A stretch of 13,926 nt of DNA from Candidatus Hydrogenedentota bacterium (GCA_003697085.1 RFFU01000088.1:1-13926); one strand, 5' to 3'; shown: positions 1 to 7,254, counted from the stretch's first letter. Notes: generated from the letters alone by a model not told the origin. A program made the numbers and translations.

Positions 1-294
1 GCCGTGATCGAGACACTGGCCCGCAAGACACAAGCGGCACTCCGAAAGGCAAAGGTGAGGAGGATGGTGGTGACGGGGGGAGTCGCCGCGAACGAAAGCC
101 TGCGGGCCCGTTTGAGAAGAATCGCCGAGGCGGAATGTGTCGATTGTCTCTTTCCACAAAAGAGACACTGTACCGACAATGCCGCGATGATCGGAGCGGC
201 CTTCTGGGCGCGAAAACGAGTTCCTCTCAGGGAGAACGAGGGAGCCGACGCCTCGCTTCCACTTCCCCAAACGCTCTCTGCAACAACACCGTGA
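1..294 (+). CDS. tsaD: tRNA N6-adenosine threonylcarbamoyltransferase TsaD, C-terminal fragment
   Basis: This is the 3' end of a gene whose start lies outside the window; the frame is open from base 1 to a TGA at 292-294. The fragment carries the C-terminal signature of the TsaD/Kae1/Qri7 family: VVTGGVAANESLR, followed by a conserved CTDNAAMIG stretch whose Asp belongs to the metal/ATP site of the ASKHA fold. TsaD transfers the threonylcarbamoyl group made by TsaC onto A37 of ANN-reading tRNAs, working with TsaB and TsaE in the cytoplasm. None of those partners is in view. The last 30 or so residues after the signature form a poorly conserved tail, as is common in bacterial TsaD. The gene converges on asnB, with 144 bases between the two stops. 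Confidence 0.93.
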   Translation, partial: AVIETLARKTQAALRKAKVRRMVVTGGVAANESLRARLRRIAEAECVDCLFPQKRHCTDNAAMIGAAFWARKRVPLRENEGADASLPLPQTLSATTP

Positions 295-438
295 ATCTCG
301 AACCCGTTCCGGGAGAGAAAAAAGCCCCGGCAGGTCAACTTTTCCCTTTTCCGTTGCTTTATCACATAAAAACGGACAAGGCCCCGCAAAAGAGAAGTGC
401 CATTGCGGCGGTGAGTGGCCCTTCTTCGCGGTTCGATT
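295..438. other. Convergent intergenic spacer between tsaD and asnB
   Basis: This 144-base spacer separates two converging stop codons and contains no credible gene. On the plus strand, CCGGG and CCCGG can pair around an A-rich loop near 313-336 ahead of a T-rich run, a weak terminator candidate for tsaD. On the minus strand, CCGCAA and TTGCGG can pair near 384-409, with a T run about 12 bases further on, a weak terminator candidate for asnB. Neither has the compact stem plus immediate U-tract of a strong intrinsic terminator. Confidence 0.3.
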
Positions 439-2328
439 TCACCCCTTGAAGGCTGATTCCTTCCAGCATCCCAGGACGTAAAGCGCCCAGATTTCCCGCC
501 AGCGGTTTGCTCGGCCCTGTTGGTGCTCGTTCCAGATTCTCCGCGCGACGGCTCCCTCCAAACCAAATGTCTCCGTCTCGCCCAGCATCGCCGCCACGTT
601 CTCCCGGAGGTCTTCCCGAAACCATTTCGCCAGCGGAACGGCGAACCCCTGTTTCCCGCGGCGACTGATCGGAGCCAGACACGTGCTCCTCAGAAGCCGC
701 TTCAAAAGGACCTTCTTCGTCACCAGCGGATCCGGCAAGCGGTTGGCGAAGGCGACGACGGAAGGATCAAGAAAGGGGGCACGCACTTCGAGCGAATGCG
801 CCATCGAGGACCGGTCCGTCTTGACGAGGATGTCGTCGGGAAGATAGCGCATCTGATCGAGAAGACGTGACACCGCGGCGACACCGGCCGTCCGGAACGG
901 TCCCTGCTCCCGGCGCGTCTCTCCCCCCTCCTCGCGCTCTTCCTTCTCAAATTGAAACGCCGCCGGCTCCGCGCTCCATTCCCTCGCCTCGGGGAAGAGT
1001 TCCGCAAGCAACTCGGGCTCGACGTACGCCGTCCACCCGACCTGCCGTTCAACGGGTGGCTTCGCGCAATGCCGGAGGAACCTTGCCAGGACGTAGGAGG
1101 GCGGATAATAGCCGTCCCCTTGGGGCAGGCGTTCCGCGATGGGAGCCAGTTGCGGCAGAGCCCGGCGAAAAACCGCCAGGCGCTGTGCCGCCGTCTGAGC
1201 CCAGAGCGTCGGATAACCCCCGAAGAGTTCGTCGGCCCCGTCCCCCGATAAGGCCACCTTAACGAACCGCGAGGTATGACGGCTCAAGAGATAGGTCGGC
1301 ACGGCCGAGGCGTCCGCGAAAGGCTCGTCGAAAGTTTTCAGGACCTTGGGAATTGTTTCGATGAGATCCGCCGGAGTGCACGTCAATTCGTGATGTTCCG
1401 TCCGAAGTGTCCGCGCGACGAAACGCGCATATTCGGATTCATCGAAGGCCTTCTCCGTGAAAGAGACGGAGAACGTCCGCAAGGAATCGCAGTTCTCCGC
1501 CGCCAAGAGCCCCAGCAGCGACGAGTCGATTCCGCCCGAAAGCCAGACTCCGACCTCAACATCGGCGACGAGACGCCGTTTCACCGCCCCGGTAAGAAGA
1601 CAGCGCAATTCTTCTTCCCACTCGCTTACGGAAGAACTCCATGGGCGCCTCTCGGAAATCTCCGGGTGGAAATAACGTGAAACTCGAAATTTTCCCTCGT
1701 GGAAAATTCCAACGCAACCCGGCGGAAGTTTTCGGATTCTCGAATAGATGGTCCTGGGAGCCGCAACGTAGCCGAGGGCCAGATATTGAGCCAGGGCCTT
1801 CCGATCGATCTCCTTCGCCAAACCTGGAACACGGAGAAGCGATTTGAGTTCGGAAGCAAAGGCTATTCCCCCATCCGAAAGCATCGCGTAATAAAGCGGC
1901 TTCTGTCCCATCCGATCCCGCGCTAGGACGAGCCGACGCCGCGGGCCGTCCCACACCGCGCAGGCGAACATTCCGTTCAAAGTCGCGAAACACCTCTCTC
2001 CTTCCTCCTCGAAGAGGTGGACCAATACCTCCGAATCGCTTCGTGAATGAAATCTGTGTTCACGTTTTTCGAGGCCGCGCCGAACCGTTTCGAAATCGTA
2101 TATTTCACCGTTACAAACAAGAAGAACCTCTCCCGACTCGTTTCGCAGAGGCTGCCGTCCTTTCTCCGAGAGATCGACGATGGAAAGCCGGCGATGTCCC
2201 AGAGCAACCTCGCCCGTATCGATCACTCCGCGATCATCGGGACCTCGGTGAACCAGAGCCTCTGTCATCGCTTCAATTGCTTTCCGTATTCCCGGATCGG
2301 GGTGAAGAATTCCCGCAATGCCGCACAT
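439..2328 (-). CDS. asnB: Asparagine synthase (glutamine-hydrolysing)
   Basis: The 629-aa product makes asparagine from aspartate, glutamine and ATP. The frame is open further upstream, but the start is fixed at 2328 because the protein must begin MCGIAG, where Cys2 becomes the N-terminal nucleophile of the class II glutamine amidotransferase domain. GGGGAGGA lies about 7 bases upstream of this ATG. The glutaminase half (residues 2 to about 190) shows HRRLSIVD, CNGEIYD and LARDRMGQKPLYY. The synthetase half has the PP-loop LSGGIDSS at 263-270 and LSGDGADELFGGY at 360-372. Length is normal for the TIGR01536-type family. The gene follows mrp on the same strand across a 178-base spacer, so read-through from mrp is possible but not certain. 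Relatives also sit in surface-polysaccharide clusters and amidate sugars or peptides, and nothing here excludes that. Confidence 0.95.
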   Translation of the reverse strand: MCGIAGILHPDPGIRKAIEAMTEALVHRGPDDRGVIDTGEVALGHRRLSIVDLSEKGRQPLRNESGEVLLVCNGEIYDFETVRRGLEKREHRFHSRSDSEVLVHLFEEEGERCFATLNGMFACAVWDGPRRRLVLARDRMGQKPLYYAMLSDGGIAFASELKSLLRVPGLAKEIDRKALAQYLALGYVAAPRTIYSRIRKLPPGCVGIFHEGKFRVSRYFHPEISERRPWSSSVSEWEEELRCLLTGAVKRRLVADVEVGVWLSGGIDSSLLGLLAAENCDSLRTFSVSFTEKAFDESEYARFVARTLRTEHHELTCTPADLIETIPKVLKTFDEPFADASAVPTYLLSRHTSRFVKVALSGDGADELFGGYPTLWAQTAAQRLAVFRRALPQLAPIAERLPQGDGYYPPSYVLARFLRHCAKPPVERQVGWTAYVEPELLAELFPEAREWSAEPAAFQFEKEEREEGGETRREQGPFRTAGVAAVSRLLDQMRYLPDDILVKTDRSSMAHSLEVRAPFLDPSVVAFANRLPDPLVTKKVLLKRLLRSTCLAPISRRGKQGFAVPLAKWFREDLRENVAAMLGETETFGLEGAVARRIWNEHQQGRANRWREIWALYVLGCWKESAFKG

Positions 2329-2403
2329 CAGAAATCCTCCCCGAAATCGCATGATTCTTTCGAAAGGAAGAAACCACCGCGAAACTCACGAGGAGGAGCG
2401 AAG

Positions 2404-2459
2404 GGAAAGAGGAGAAAGGCAGAGGGCAGAAGGCAGAGGGAAAAAGGCAAAAGGGATGA
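2404..2459. repeat. Degenerate 7-base tandem repeat in the mrp-asnB spacer
   Basis: Eight consecutive 7-base units all begin with GG: GGAAAGA, GGAGAAA, GGCAGAG, GGCAGAA, GGCAGAG, GGAAAAA, GGCAAAA, GGGATGA. The central three are nearly identical. The tract sits within a wider purine-rich stretch from about 2389 to 2500, between the stop of mrp and the start of asnB. On the transcribed minus strand it would be a pyrimidine-rich leader or spacer RNA with little secondary structure. Confidence 0.7.
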
Positions 2460-2506
2460 CGGAAAAGATGAGAGGGGAAAGAGCAAAGGAAGGGTTCGAA
2501 AGCGGA

Positions 2507-3577
2507 TCAGGGCGAGGTTTTTCCGAGGGCGATCGAGCGCGGCACTCCGTGTTGGCGCGTGGAAATCTCGCCGGCGATGTTCCGCGCTATCGTACGAAAG
2601 GCATCCGCGAGTTCGTCGTCGCGCAACGCGGGAGGTTCTCCCGCATCCCCACCCGTTCTTACGGCCGGATCCATCGGGAGTCTTCCGAGAAAGCGCACAC
2701 ACCACTCCTTCGCCGCCGCCTCCGCTCCCCCATGCCCGAACGGCTCCACTCGCTCCGAACAATGCGGGCAAATGAAGTACGACATATTCTCGACCACTCC
2801 GAGAATTTCGATGTTCACCTTTCGCAACATCGTTACGGCCTTAGCCGCATCCTCGAGCGCAACGTTCTGCGGCGTCGCAACGATGACGGCTCCGGAAACA
2901 GGGATCATCTGCGAAAGAGACAACTGAACATCGCCCGTCCCCGGAGGGAGGTCAACAATGAGATAGTCCAGTTCCCCCCACTCGACGTCGTAAAGGAACT
3001 GCTTGACGGCACTGTGAAGCATCGGCCCGCGCCAGATCACCGGCTGATCGGGATTGAGAAAGAACCCCATCGAAAGGACCCGGATGCCGTGCTTCCTCGC
3101 CGGCACGATCTTCGACTCCGTTACCCGTTCCGGCTCGTGAACTCCCAGCATCGTCGGAACATTGGGACCATAGACGTCGGCATCCAGAAGCCCCACGCGC
3201 GCTCCGTCGCGGGACAGCGCCAAGGCGGTATTGACGGCCACGGTCGACTTGCCCACGCCCCCCTTCCCGCTGCCCACCGCCACCACGTGACCCACTCCGG
3301 GAAGCGAGTTCTTCTCTTCCGTCGCCGCAACACGGCCCGTAAAGCGGATCTGAATCTGTCCCATTCCTGGGAGTCCCTTGAGCACGCGGCGAACATCGGA
3401 AGCGATCTGTTCCTTCAGAGGGCACGCGGGAGTGGTCAACTCGATCTGCACCGACACATCCGCGCCGGAAACATCGACCTCCTTGACCATTCCCAGAGAA
3501 ACGATGTCTCGTTTCAGTTCAGGATCGATGACCGCTTTCAGCGCCTCGAAGATCTCCTCTTTCTTCACGTCGACCAT
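2507..3577 (-). CDS. mrp: Mrp/ApbC-type iron-sulfur cluster carrier ATPase
   Basis: This 356-aa cytoplasmic P-loop NTPase binds and delivers Fe-S clusters to apoproteins. An N-terminal MIP18/DUF59 domain (residues about 5-80, EALKAVIDPE with the TTPACPL motif) precedes the ATPase domain. The deviant Walker A GSGKGGVGKST is at about 102-112, LLDADVYGP at 130-138 and LIVDLPPGTGD at 206-216. The CPHC motif at 270-273 supplies the two cysteines that hold the bridging 4Fe-4S cluster of the dimer. An upstream extension in the same frame has proline-rich, non-conserved composition and lies over promoter sequence, so the start is set at the ATG ending at 3577, where MVDVKKEEIFEAL begins. No usable Shine-Dalgarno precedes this ATG; a TATAAT lies seven bases upstream, suggesting a leaderless mRNA. 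Confidence 0.95.
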   Translation of the reverse strand: MVDVKKEEIFEALKAVIDPELKRDIVSLGMVKEVDVSGADVSVQIELTTPACPLKEQIASDVRRVLKGLPGMGQIQIRFTGRVAATEEKNSLPGVGHVVAVGSGKGGVGKSTVAVNTALALSRDGARVGLLDADVYGPNVPTMLGVHEPERVTESKIVPARKHGIRVLSMGFFLNPDQPVIWRGPMLHSAVKQFLYDVEWGELDYLIVDLPPGTGDVQLSLSQMIPVSGAVIVATPQNVALEDAAKAVTMLRKVNIEILGVVENMSYFICPHCSERVEPFGHGGAEAAAKEWCVRFLGRLPMDPAVRTGGDAGEPPALRDDELADAFRTIARNIAGEISTRQHGVPRSIALGKTSP

Positions 3578-3584
3578 AGGCCTT

Positions 3585-3612
3585 ATTATACCGCCCCGAA
3601 ATCTCCCGTAAA
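3585..3612 (-). promoter_or_regulatory. Putative sigma-70-type promoter of mrp giving a leaderless mRNA
   Basis: Read on the minus strand, TTTACG (3612-3607), a 16-base spacer and a perfect TATAAT (3590-3585) are followed by only seven bases before the ATG. A start seven or eight bases past the -10 hexamer would fall at 3578 or on the A of the ATG at 3577. The AAGG between the -10 and the ATG is too close to the start codon to serve as a ribosome binding site, which supports a leaderless reading. Confidence 0.6.
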
Positions 3613-3654
3613 AAGAAAAAGGGGGAGCGACCGGCGGGGATCCCGCGTCAGACT

Positions 3655-3797
3655 CCGCTAACCTCAATGCCAGGAGTTTAAGGATTTAGTCAATGCGTGC
3701 GTAGCGAAGCAATCGCCTCAATATTGGAATTTGCTTCGTCGTTGCGCTTCTCGCAATCACCCGGAAAGGCTTAAGCTCCTGGCATTGCCGCTAACCT
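3655..3797. mobile_element. MITE-like insertion with 18-bp terminal inverted repeats and 10-bp target duplication
   Basis: A 123-bp element at 3665-3787 begins CAATGCCAGGAGTTTAAG and ends CTTAAGCTCCTGGCATTG, inverted repeats that pair with one mismatch. It is flanked exactly by direct repeats of CCGCTAACCT at 3655-3664 and 3788-3797, which look like a target-site duplication. The interior has no ORF and is itself partly self-complementary (AGCGAAGCAA near 3703-3712 against TTGCTTCGT near 3731-3739), so the whole element could fold into a long hairpin. The size, terminal repeats and duplication fit a non-autonomous transposable element mobilised in trans. The 10-bp duplication suggests an IS4-like or similar transposase, which is inference. 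It lies upstream of mrp and downstream of hicA. Confidence 0.75.
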
Positions 3798-3973
3798 GCC
3801 CTGCCCGCGGCCGGGCTTCGCCCGCCCGTGTTTACGGCGGCCGCTTTGGAAACAAGTCGGTGTTCCGTCATTGGGAACCCGTCGGAAGATTCCGATCCGC
3901 CGCGGCCAACTTCAAAGGCCATGAACCGCGTTTCCGCGCGCCCTCGCTACGACCGGGTTTCTGGAACAGGCCC
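3798..3973. other. Spacer between MITE-like element and hicA
   Basis: This stretch has no credible ORF. It contains a GC-rich hairpin, CGGGC-TTC-GCCCG at 3812-3824, without a T-run on either side. Nothing else could be recognised. Together with the MITE-like element it separates the converging-side end of hicA from the promoter of mrp. Confidence 0.4.
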
Positions 3974-4198
3974 TTAGTTTTGATCGATAAGTTCTTGGAC
4001 CGTCAGACCGATGTCCCGCGCAATCTTTCTGAGAAGTGTCGGTGAAATATCTCGGCTGGCATGAAACGGCACGGTGGTACTACGGCCATCGGAATGCCGA
4101 TATTGTTTATGGGAACCGCGCTGCCGTACTTCCACGAATCCAAGCCGCTCGAGAAAAGCAACCACCTCTCGCGGCTTGAGGACCGGGACGGAGCCCAC
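3974..4198 (-). CDS. hicA: HicA-family mRNA interferase toxin
   Basis: This 74-aa protein matches the HicA/YcfA toxin family, small ribosome-independent RNases with a double-stranded-RNA-binding-like fold. The family pattern is clear: PREVVAFLERLGF for the first helix, then RGSHKQYRH with the presumed catalytic His at residue 30, and TVPFH followed by the C-terminal helix SPTLLRKIARDIGLTVQELI. It lies two bases downstream of the hicB stop, and the start used here is a GTG (ending at 4198). AGGAG directly abuts that GTG, which is poor spacing, so translation probably depends on coupling to hicB, or the true start differs slightly. Antitoxin-first order (hicB then hicA) is a common arrangement. 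Confidence 0.88.
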   Translation of the reverse strand: MGSVPVLKPREVVAFLERLGFVEVRQRGSHKQYRHSDGRSTTVPFHASRDISPTLLRKIARDIGLTVQELIDQN

Positions 4199-4200
4199 TC

Positions 4201-4410
4201 CTATGCAACTTGAATTTGGCGGACGCCTAGGAACTCCGACTCCAACCGCGGTTCGCCATCTTCAAGTAACATTTCGATGACCTCGCGGAGATTACGTTGA
4301 AGCTCGTCAAGATCCGCCCCCTGCGTGTGGGCCCCCGGCCAACCGGGAACGTAACCAACCAACAAACCCGTACGGGGATCCCGTTCCACCACAAATTCAA
4401 ATGTACGCAT
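4201..4410 (-). CDS. hicB: HicB-family antitoxin (short form)
   Basis: This 69-aa protein has the partly degraded RNase H fold typical of HicB: an N-terminal strand MRTFEFVVERD, then GLLVGYVPGWPGAHTQGADLDELQRNL and a helix REVIEMLLEDGE. It is the short form that lacks a C-terminal helix-turn-helix or ribbon DNA-binding domain, so autoregulation by direct operator binding is less certain. The start at the ATG ending at 4410 is preceded by GGGAGGT about 9 bases upstream; an in-frame GTG two codons earlier is too close to that site. It should bind and neutralise HicA, encoded immediately downstream. The pair sits between the MITE-like element and ino1, as expected of an accessory module. Confidence 0.88.
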   Translation of the reverse strand: MRTFEFVVERDPRTGLLVGYVPGWPGAHTQGADLDELQRNLREVIEMLLEDGEPRLESEFLGVRQIQVA

Positions 4411-4766
4411 TGCCACGTTACCTCCCCGCAATAGGCCAAAATACGCCAATCTTCCGATCAGTTCTCAACCGACCCCACCGGATGCCATTTGAGCACTCAT
4501 TCGAGAACGCAGGAGGCACTTCCACAACAAGCGGCCGGGTAATCGGTAACACCATTCGCCGGCCGCGCCGTACCCCGCAATCTCATTCTTCTTCTCCATC
4601 TCCCTTTACTCGAACGATGTATTTGAATCTTTTAATCACAACGTTTCGTGTTCCGTCAAGCGAAAACCAGGAGGCCCGCCACGGCAACGGGAGCGGCCCG
4701 CCGGTTGCCTCTCTTCATCGGGAATTCCTCCTCGTCCCGGTCGGCGCTTGGAGTGACGGGGAGAGA
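4411..4766. other. Intergenic region between ino1 and hicBA
   Basis: This 356-base region has no credible gene. It must hold the hicBA promoter on the minus strand. Two weak candidates are visible: TTGACG (4659-4654) with TTAAAA 18 bases on, and TTGAGA with TATTTT 19 bases on nearer to hicB. GGCAAC (4683-4688) and GTTGCC (4704-4709) can form a hairpin past the end of ino1, but no U-run follows directly on the minus strand. No operator palindrome could be assigned with confidence. Confidence 0.35.
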
Positions 4767-6137
4767 TCAACTGGACGAGTCTTCCTCCTCGTGATCCTGC
4801 TCGTAATAATCGAGGCCCGAATGATCGATCACCATCTCTCCCTTGAGGATCCTCAGCGTGTTTCGCAATTTTTCGTCCTGCTGAAAGAGATCATTCACCG
4901 GAGGGAGGTCGGCGCGGTGCATCGGCGACTTGAAATAGAACGACAGCCACTCCTGGATTCCCTTCAACCCGGCACGCTTGGCGAGATCGAGAAAGAGGAC
5001 GATGTCGAGCACAACCGGAGCGGCCAGGATCGAATCCCGGCAGAGAAAATTCACCTTGATCTGCATCGGAGCATCGAGCCACCCGCGGATATCGATGTTG
5101 TCCCAGCCCTCCTTCGCGTCTCCGCGCGGAGGATAATACTCGATCCGAACCTTGTGGAAATAATCGCCGTACAGTTCGGGATAGAGGTCCGGGCGAAGAA
5201 TACTGTCGAGCACGGAACTCTTCGTGACCTCCTTCGAACGAAACGACCCCGGATCGTCCAGGACCTCCCCGTCGCGGTTCCCGAGAATATTACTCGAAAA
5301 CCACCCCTCCAACCCCAGAAGCCGCGCCTTGATTCCCGGAGCGATGATCGTCTTCATCAGGGTCTGCCCCGTCTTGAAATCCTTTCCGGCGATCGGAACT
5401 CCGGACTCAATCGCCAACGTCGTCAGCGCCGGCACGTCACACGCAAGATTCGGCGCCCCGTTCGCGAAAGGAATCCCGGATCGAATCGCGGCGTAGGCGT
5501 ACACCATCGACGGAGGAATCTCGGGGCTGCTCTCCTTCAACGCACGCTCAAGGGAATCCAGATCCTCGAAAATCGTGTTTCCCGGTGCCTCTTGATAAAC
5601 CTCGGTGGAGCCGCACCAGCACATCACGCAACGACTCACGCCCGTCTCCTCGCGAAAACGCTCGATATCGCGCATCACGAGTTCTGCCGCTTCCATGAGA
5701 TTCGCGTACTCTTTCTTGTTCGGTCCATCGAGGTTTCTTACGAAGGCCGGATCAAAAACCGCCGGGAGGGCCTTTATCCCTTCGAGCTCGCCGCGAACCG
5801 GCTCCAATCGTTCCTTCTCGATCACCCCGGCCCGCAACGCCGCCTCGTACGCATTCCAATCCATTATATCCCACGAGCCGAAGACGAGGTCCTCGAGGTC
5901 CGCCAGCGGAACGAATTCCCGAATCAAGGGATAGCGGGCTTCATTTCGTTTCCCAAGGCGGATCCTCGACATCTGCGTCAGCGAGCCGACCGGACGCCCG
6001 AGGCCCTTCCTTACCAAAAATACTCCGGCCATCAACGTCGAACTCACCGCCCCCAGCCCCGGCAACAGAATACCGAGTTTCCCTTCCGCCGGAAGAATCT
6101 CCTTCCTCAGACCACGATATTCATAGGTTCCCGACAT
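4767..6137 (-). CDS. ino1: Inositol-3-phosphate synthase (myo-inositol-1-phosphate synthase)
   Basis: The 456-aa enzyme converts glucose 6-phosphate to 1L-myo-inositol 1-phosphate using bound NAD+, the committed step of inositol synthesis. The Rossmann start KLGILLPGLGAVSST is at residues 20-34 and GSLTQMSRIRLGKR at 51-64. The core signatures APNLACDVPAL (about 228-238), GKDFKTGQTLMKT (251-263), SSNILGNRDG (281-290) and QIKVNFLCRDSILAAP (359-374) are all present with the expected lysines. Length and order fit the bacterial family, and the tail ends in an acidic EEEDSSS. The ATG overlaps the 3' end of the preceding small ORF by 17 bases, and AGAGGAAAAGG lies just upstream. In bacteria the product can feed phosphatidylinositol-type lipids, mycothiol-like thiols or compatible solutes; the window does not say which. 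Confidence 0.93.
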   Translation of the reverse strand: MSGTYEYRGLRKEILPAEGKLGILLPGLGAVSSTLMAGVFLVRKGLGRPVGSLTQMSRIRLGKRNEARYPLIREFVPLADLEDLVFGSWDIMDWNAYEAALRAGVIEKERLEPVRGELEGIKALPAVFDPAFVRNLDGPNKKEYANLMEAAELVMRDIERFREETGVSRCVMCWCGSTEVYQEAPGNTIFEDLDSLERALKESSPEIPPSMVYAYAAIRSGIPFANGAPNLACDVPALTTLAIESGVPIAGKDFKTGQTLMKTIIAPGIKARLLGLEGWFSSNILGNRDGEVLDDPGSFRSKEVTKSSVLDSILRPDLYPELYGDYFHKVRIEYYPPRGDAKEGWDNIDIRGWLDAPMQIKVNFLCRDSILAAPVVLDIVLFLDLAKRAGLKGIQEWLSFYFKSPMHRADLPPVNDLFQQDEKLRNTLRILKGEMVIDHSGLDYYEQDHEEEDSSS

Positions 6138-6378
6138 CGCCTTTTCCTCTCTTCCCGGAAGGTCCTTCGGCCCGTTTTTCCTTCACCTTCTTCCGAAATT
6201 GTTCCATCTTCTTCACCGCCACTCGAAAACAGAACTCGAGTATCTCCTCCGGAGGTTTCGGTTTCAAACCTCCCCGCGTCACGGCGTTCACGGCCGCAAG
6301 CAGTTCCTTCTCCGAAAGAACGTTCTTCACGAAGGTGTCTCGTTCCTCCGGAGTGAAGGAATCGTAATCGATCGTCAA
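6121..6378 (-). CDS. Small hypothetical protein between gloB and ino1
   Basis: No family is recognised. The frame is open from about 6468, inside the end of gloB, to a TGA at 6123-6121, and overlaps the ino1 start by 17 bases. It contains no usable ATG start. The start chosen here is a TTG ending at 6378 with GGAGAG about 10 bases upstream; TTG codons at 6468 and 6402 and a GTG further in are alternatives. The roughly 85-residue product begins TIDYDSFTPEERDTF, has an amphipathic middle (NVLSEKELLAAVNAVTRGGL) and ends in a strongly basic tail (KKMEQFRKKVKEKR). The protein-like composition, position in a same-strand gap of about 300 bases, and overlap with ino1 argue for a real gene translationally coupled to ino1. 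Start and function remain open. Confidence 0.5.
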   Translation of the reverse strand: MTIDYDSFTPEERDTFVKNVLSEKELLAAVNAVTRGGLKPKPPEEILEFCFRVAVKKMEQFRKKVKEKRAEGPSGKRGKGDVGNL

Positions 6379-6433
6379 AACCGGTTGTCTCTCCGCGGAC
6401 AAAAGAACGTAGGTCGAAGCACCTCTAACACAT

Positions 6434-7207
6434 TCAATACCGATCCCGCAAGGATCGCAATGCCGCAAAGGTCTCCAATCCGGGCGCCGTCTCCATCTTC
6501 TTCCGAACCTTGAGGCTCTCGATCAATTTCCGATCGCGTGTTCTGAGGAACGGATTCGTCTGCCGCTCCCGCCCCATCTCCCCCGGCACGCTCGGCCTTC
6601 CCTCGGCTCTCAAGCCCTTGATGTAGTTGTACTGTGCCCGGACCCGGGGATTGTCCGGCTCGATCTCGAGCGCAAATCGAAGGTTCTTTTCCGCGTATTC
6701 GTGGCCACAATAAAGACGAACATTGTCCGGAACCGTACCGAAGACACGTTCCAGGCTTTCGTACATTTCCGCCGCCGTTCCCTCGAACAATCGGCCGCAC
6801 CCTCCGAGGAAGAGCGCATCGCCGGAAAAGATGATGTCCTCGACGAAATAGACGACGTGGCCTCGCGTGTGCCCCACTACCTCCCTCACCTCGACCGTCG
6901 TCGGTCCGAACGGAAAGCGATCCCCTTCCCCCGTCTGGAAACACCGCACCTCGAGATCGGGAACCTCCGAGGGAGCACGAACTGGAATTCCGTATCGCTG
7001 CGCCAGCGGCACAGCACCCGCGATGTGATCCGAATGCTTGTGCGTAAGCCAGATCTCCGTGGGAATAATCCGGCGAGCCGAAAGAAATCGCATCACGGAT
7101 TGCGTCTCACCCGGATCCACCAGTGCCACGGCACTGCGGTCCCGCGCATGAACAGCGTAGCAGTAATTGTCCGAAAGGACAGGAATGATGTCGACTTGCG
7201 CGTACAT
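6434..7207 (-). CDS. gloB: Metallo-beta-lactamase-fold hydrolase, glyoxalase II-like (hydroxyacylglutathione hydrolase family)
   Basis: This 257-aa protein carries the full glyoxalase II metal-site set: THKHSDH (His56, His58, Asp60, His61), GHTRGH (His113, His117), FSGDALF with the bridging Asp130, and CGHEYAEKNLRFAL with His169. The C-terminal part has NPFLR, typical of GloB proteins. The family hydrolyses S-lactoyl-thiol adducts formed in methylglyoxal detoxification; the acceptor thiol in this organism is unknown. The start is placed at MYAQVDIIPVLSDNYCY because homology begins there and GGAAGGAGAG lies about 10 bases upstream; an upstream in-frame extension is basic and not family-like. 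It heads a minus-strand cluster with a small ORF and ino1. Confidence 0.88.
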   Translation of the reverse strand: MYAQVDIIPVLSDNYCYAVHARDRSAVALVDPGETQSVMRFLSARRIIPTEIWLTHKHSDHIAGAVPLAQRYGIPVRAPSEVPDLEVRCFQTGEGDRFPFGPTTVEVREVVGHTRGHVVYFVEDIIFSGDALFLGGCGRLFEGTAAEMYESLERVFGTVPDNVRLYCGHEYAEKNLRFALEIEPDNPRVRAQYNYIKGLRAEGRPSVPGEMGRERQTNPFLRTRDRKLIESLKVRKKMETAPGLETFAALRSLRDRY

Positions 7208-7245
7208 TGACCGCTCTCTCCTTCCTCTCTTCTGTAACCCTTGCC

Positions 7246-7254
7246 ATTCTATCA
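7246..7254 (-). promoter_or_regulatory. Putative extended -10 promoter of gloB
   Basis: On the minus strand TGATAGAAT (7254-7246) is an extended -10 element (TGn plus TAGAAT, five of six matches to TATAAT). The -35 position, CTGGCG 17 bases further out, is poor, as extended -10 promoters tolerate. It would give a leader of about 30 bases that includes the gloB Shine-Dalgarno. Confidence 0.45.

Noticed and set aside
2329-2352. Upstream in-frame start for asnB (eight residues longer)
   Set aside because: The amidotransferase nucleophile must be Cys2 directly after the initiator Met, and the Shine-Dalgarno fits only the internal ATG.
2318-3661. 447-codon plus-strand frame
   Set aside because: It is antisense to mrp and runs through the heptamer repeat; composition is typical of a shadow frame in GC-rich sequence.
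3812-3824. GC-rich hairpin CGGGC-TTC-GCCCG as an intrinsic terminator
   Set aside because: No T-run follows on either strand, so it was not called a terminator.
4401-6356. 651-codon plus-strand frame
   Set aside because: It is antisense to ino1, which has unmistakable family motifs; the frame is Arg- and His-rich and starts without a ribosome site.
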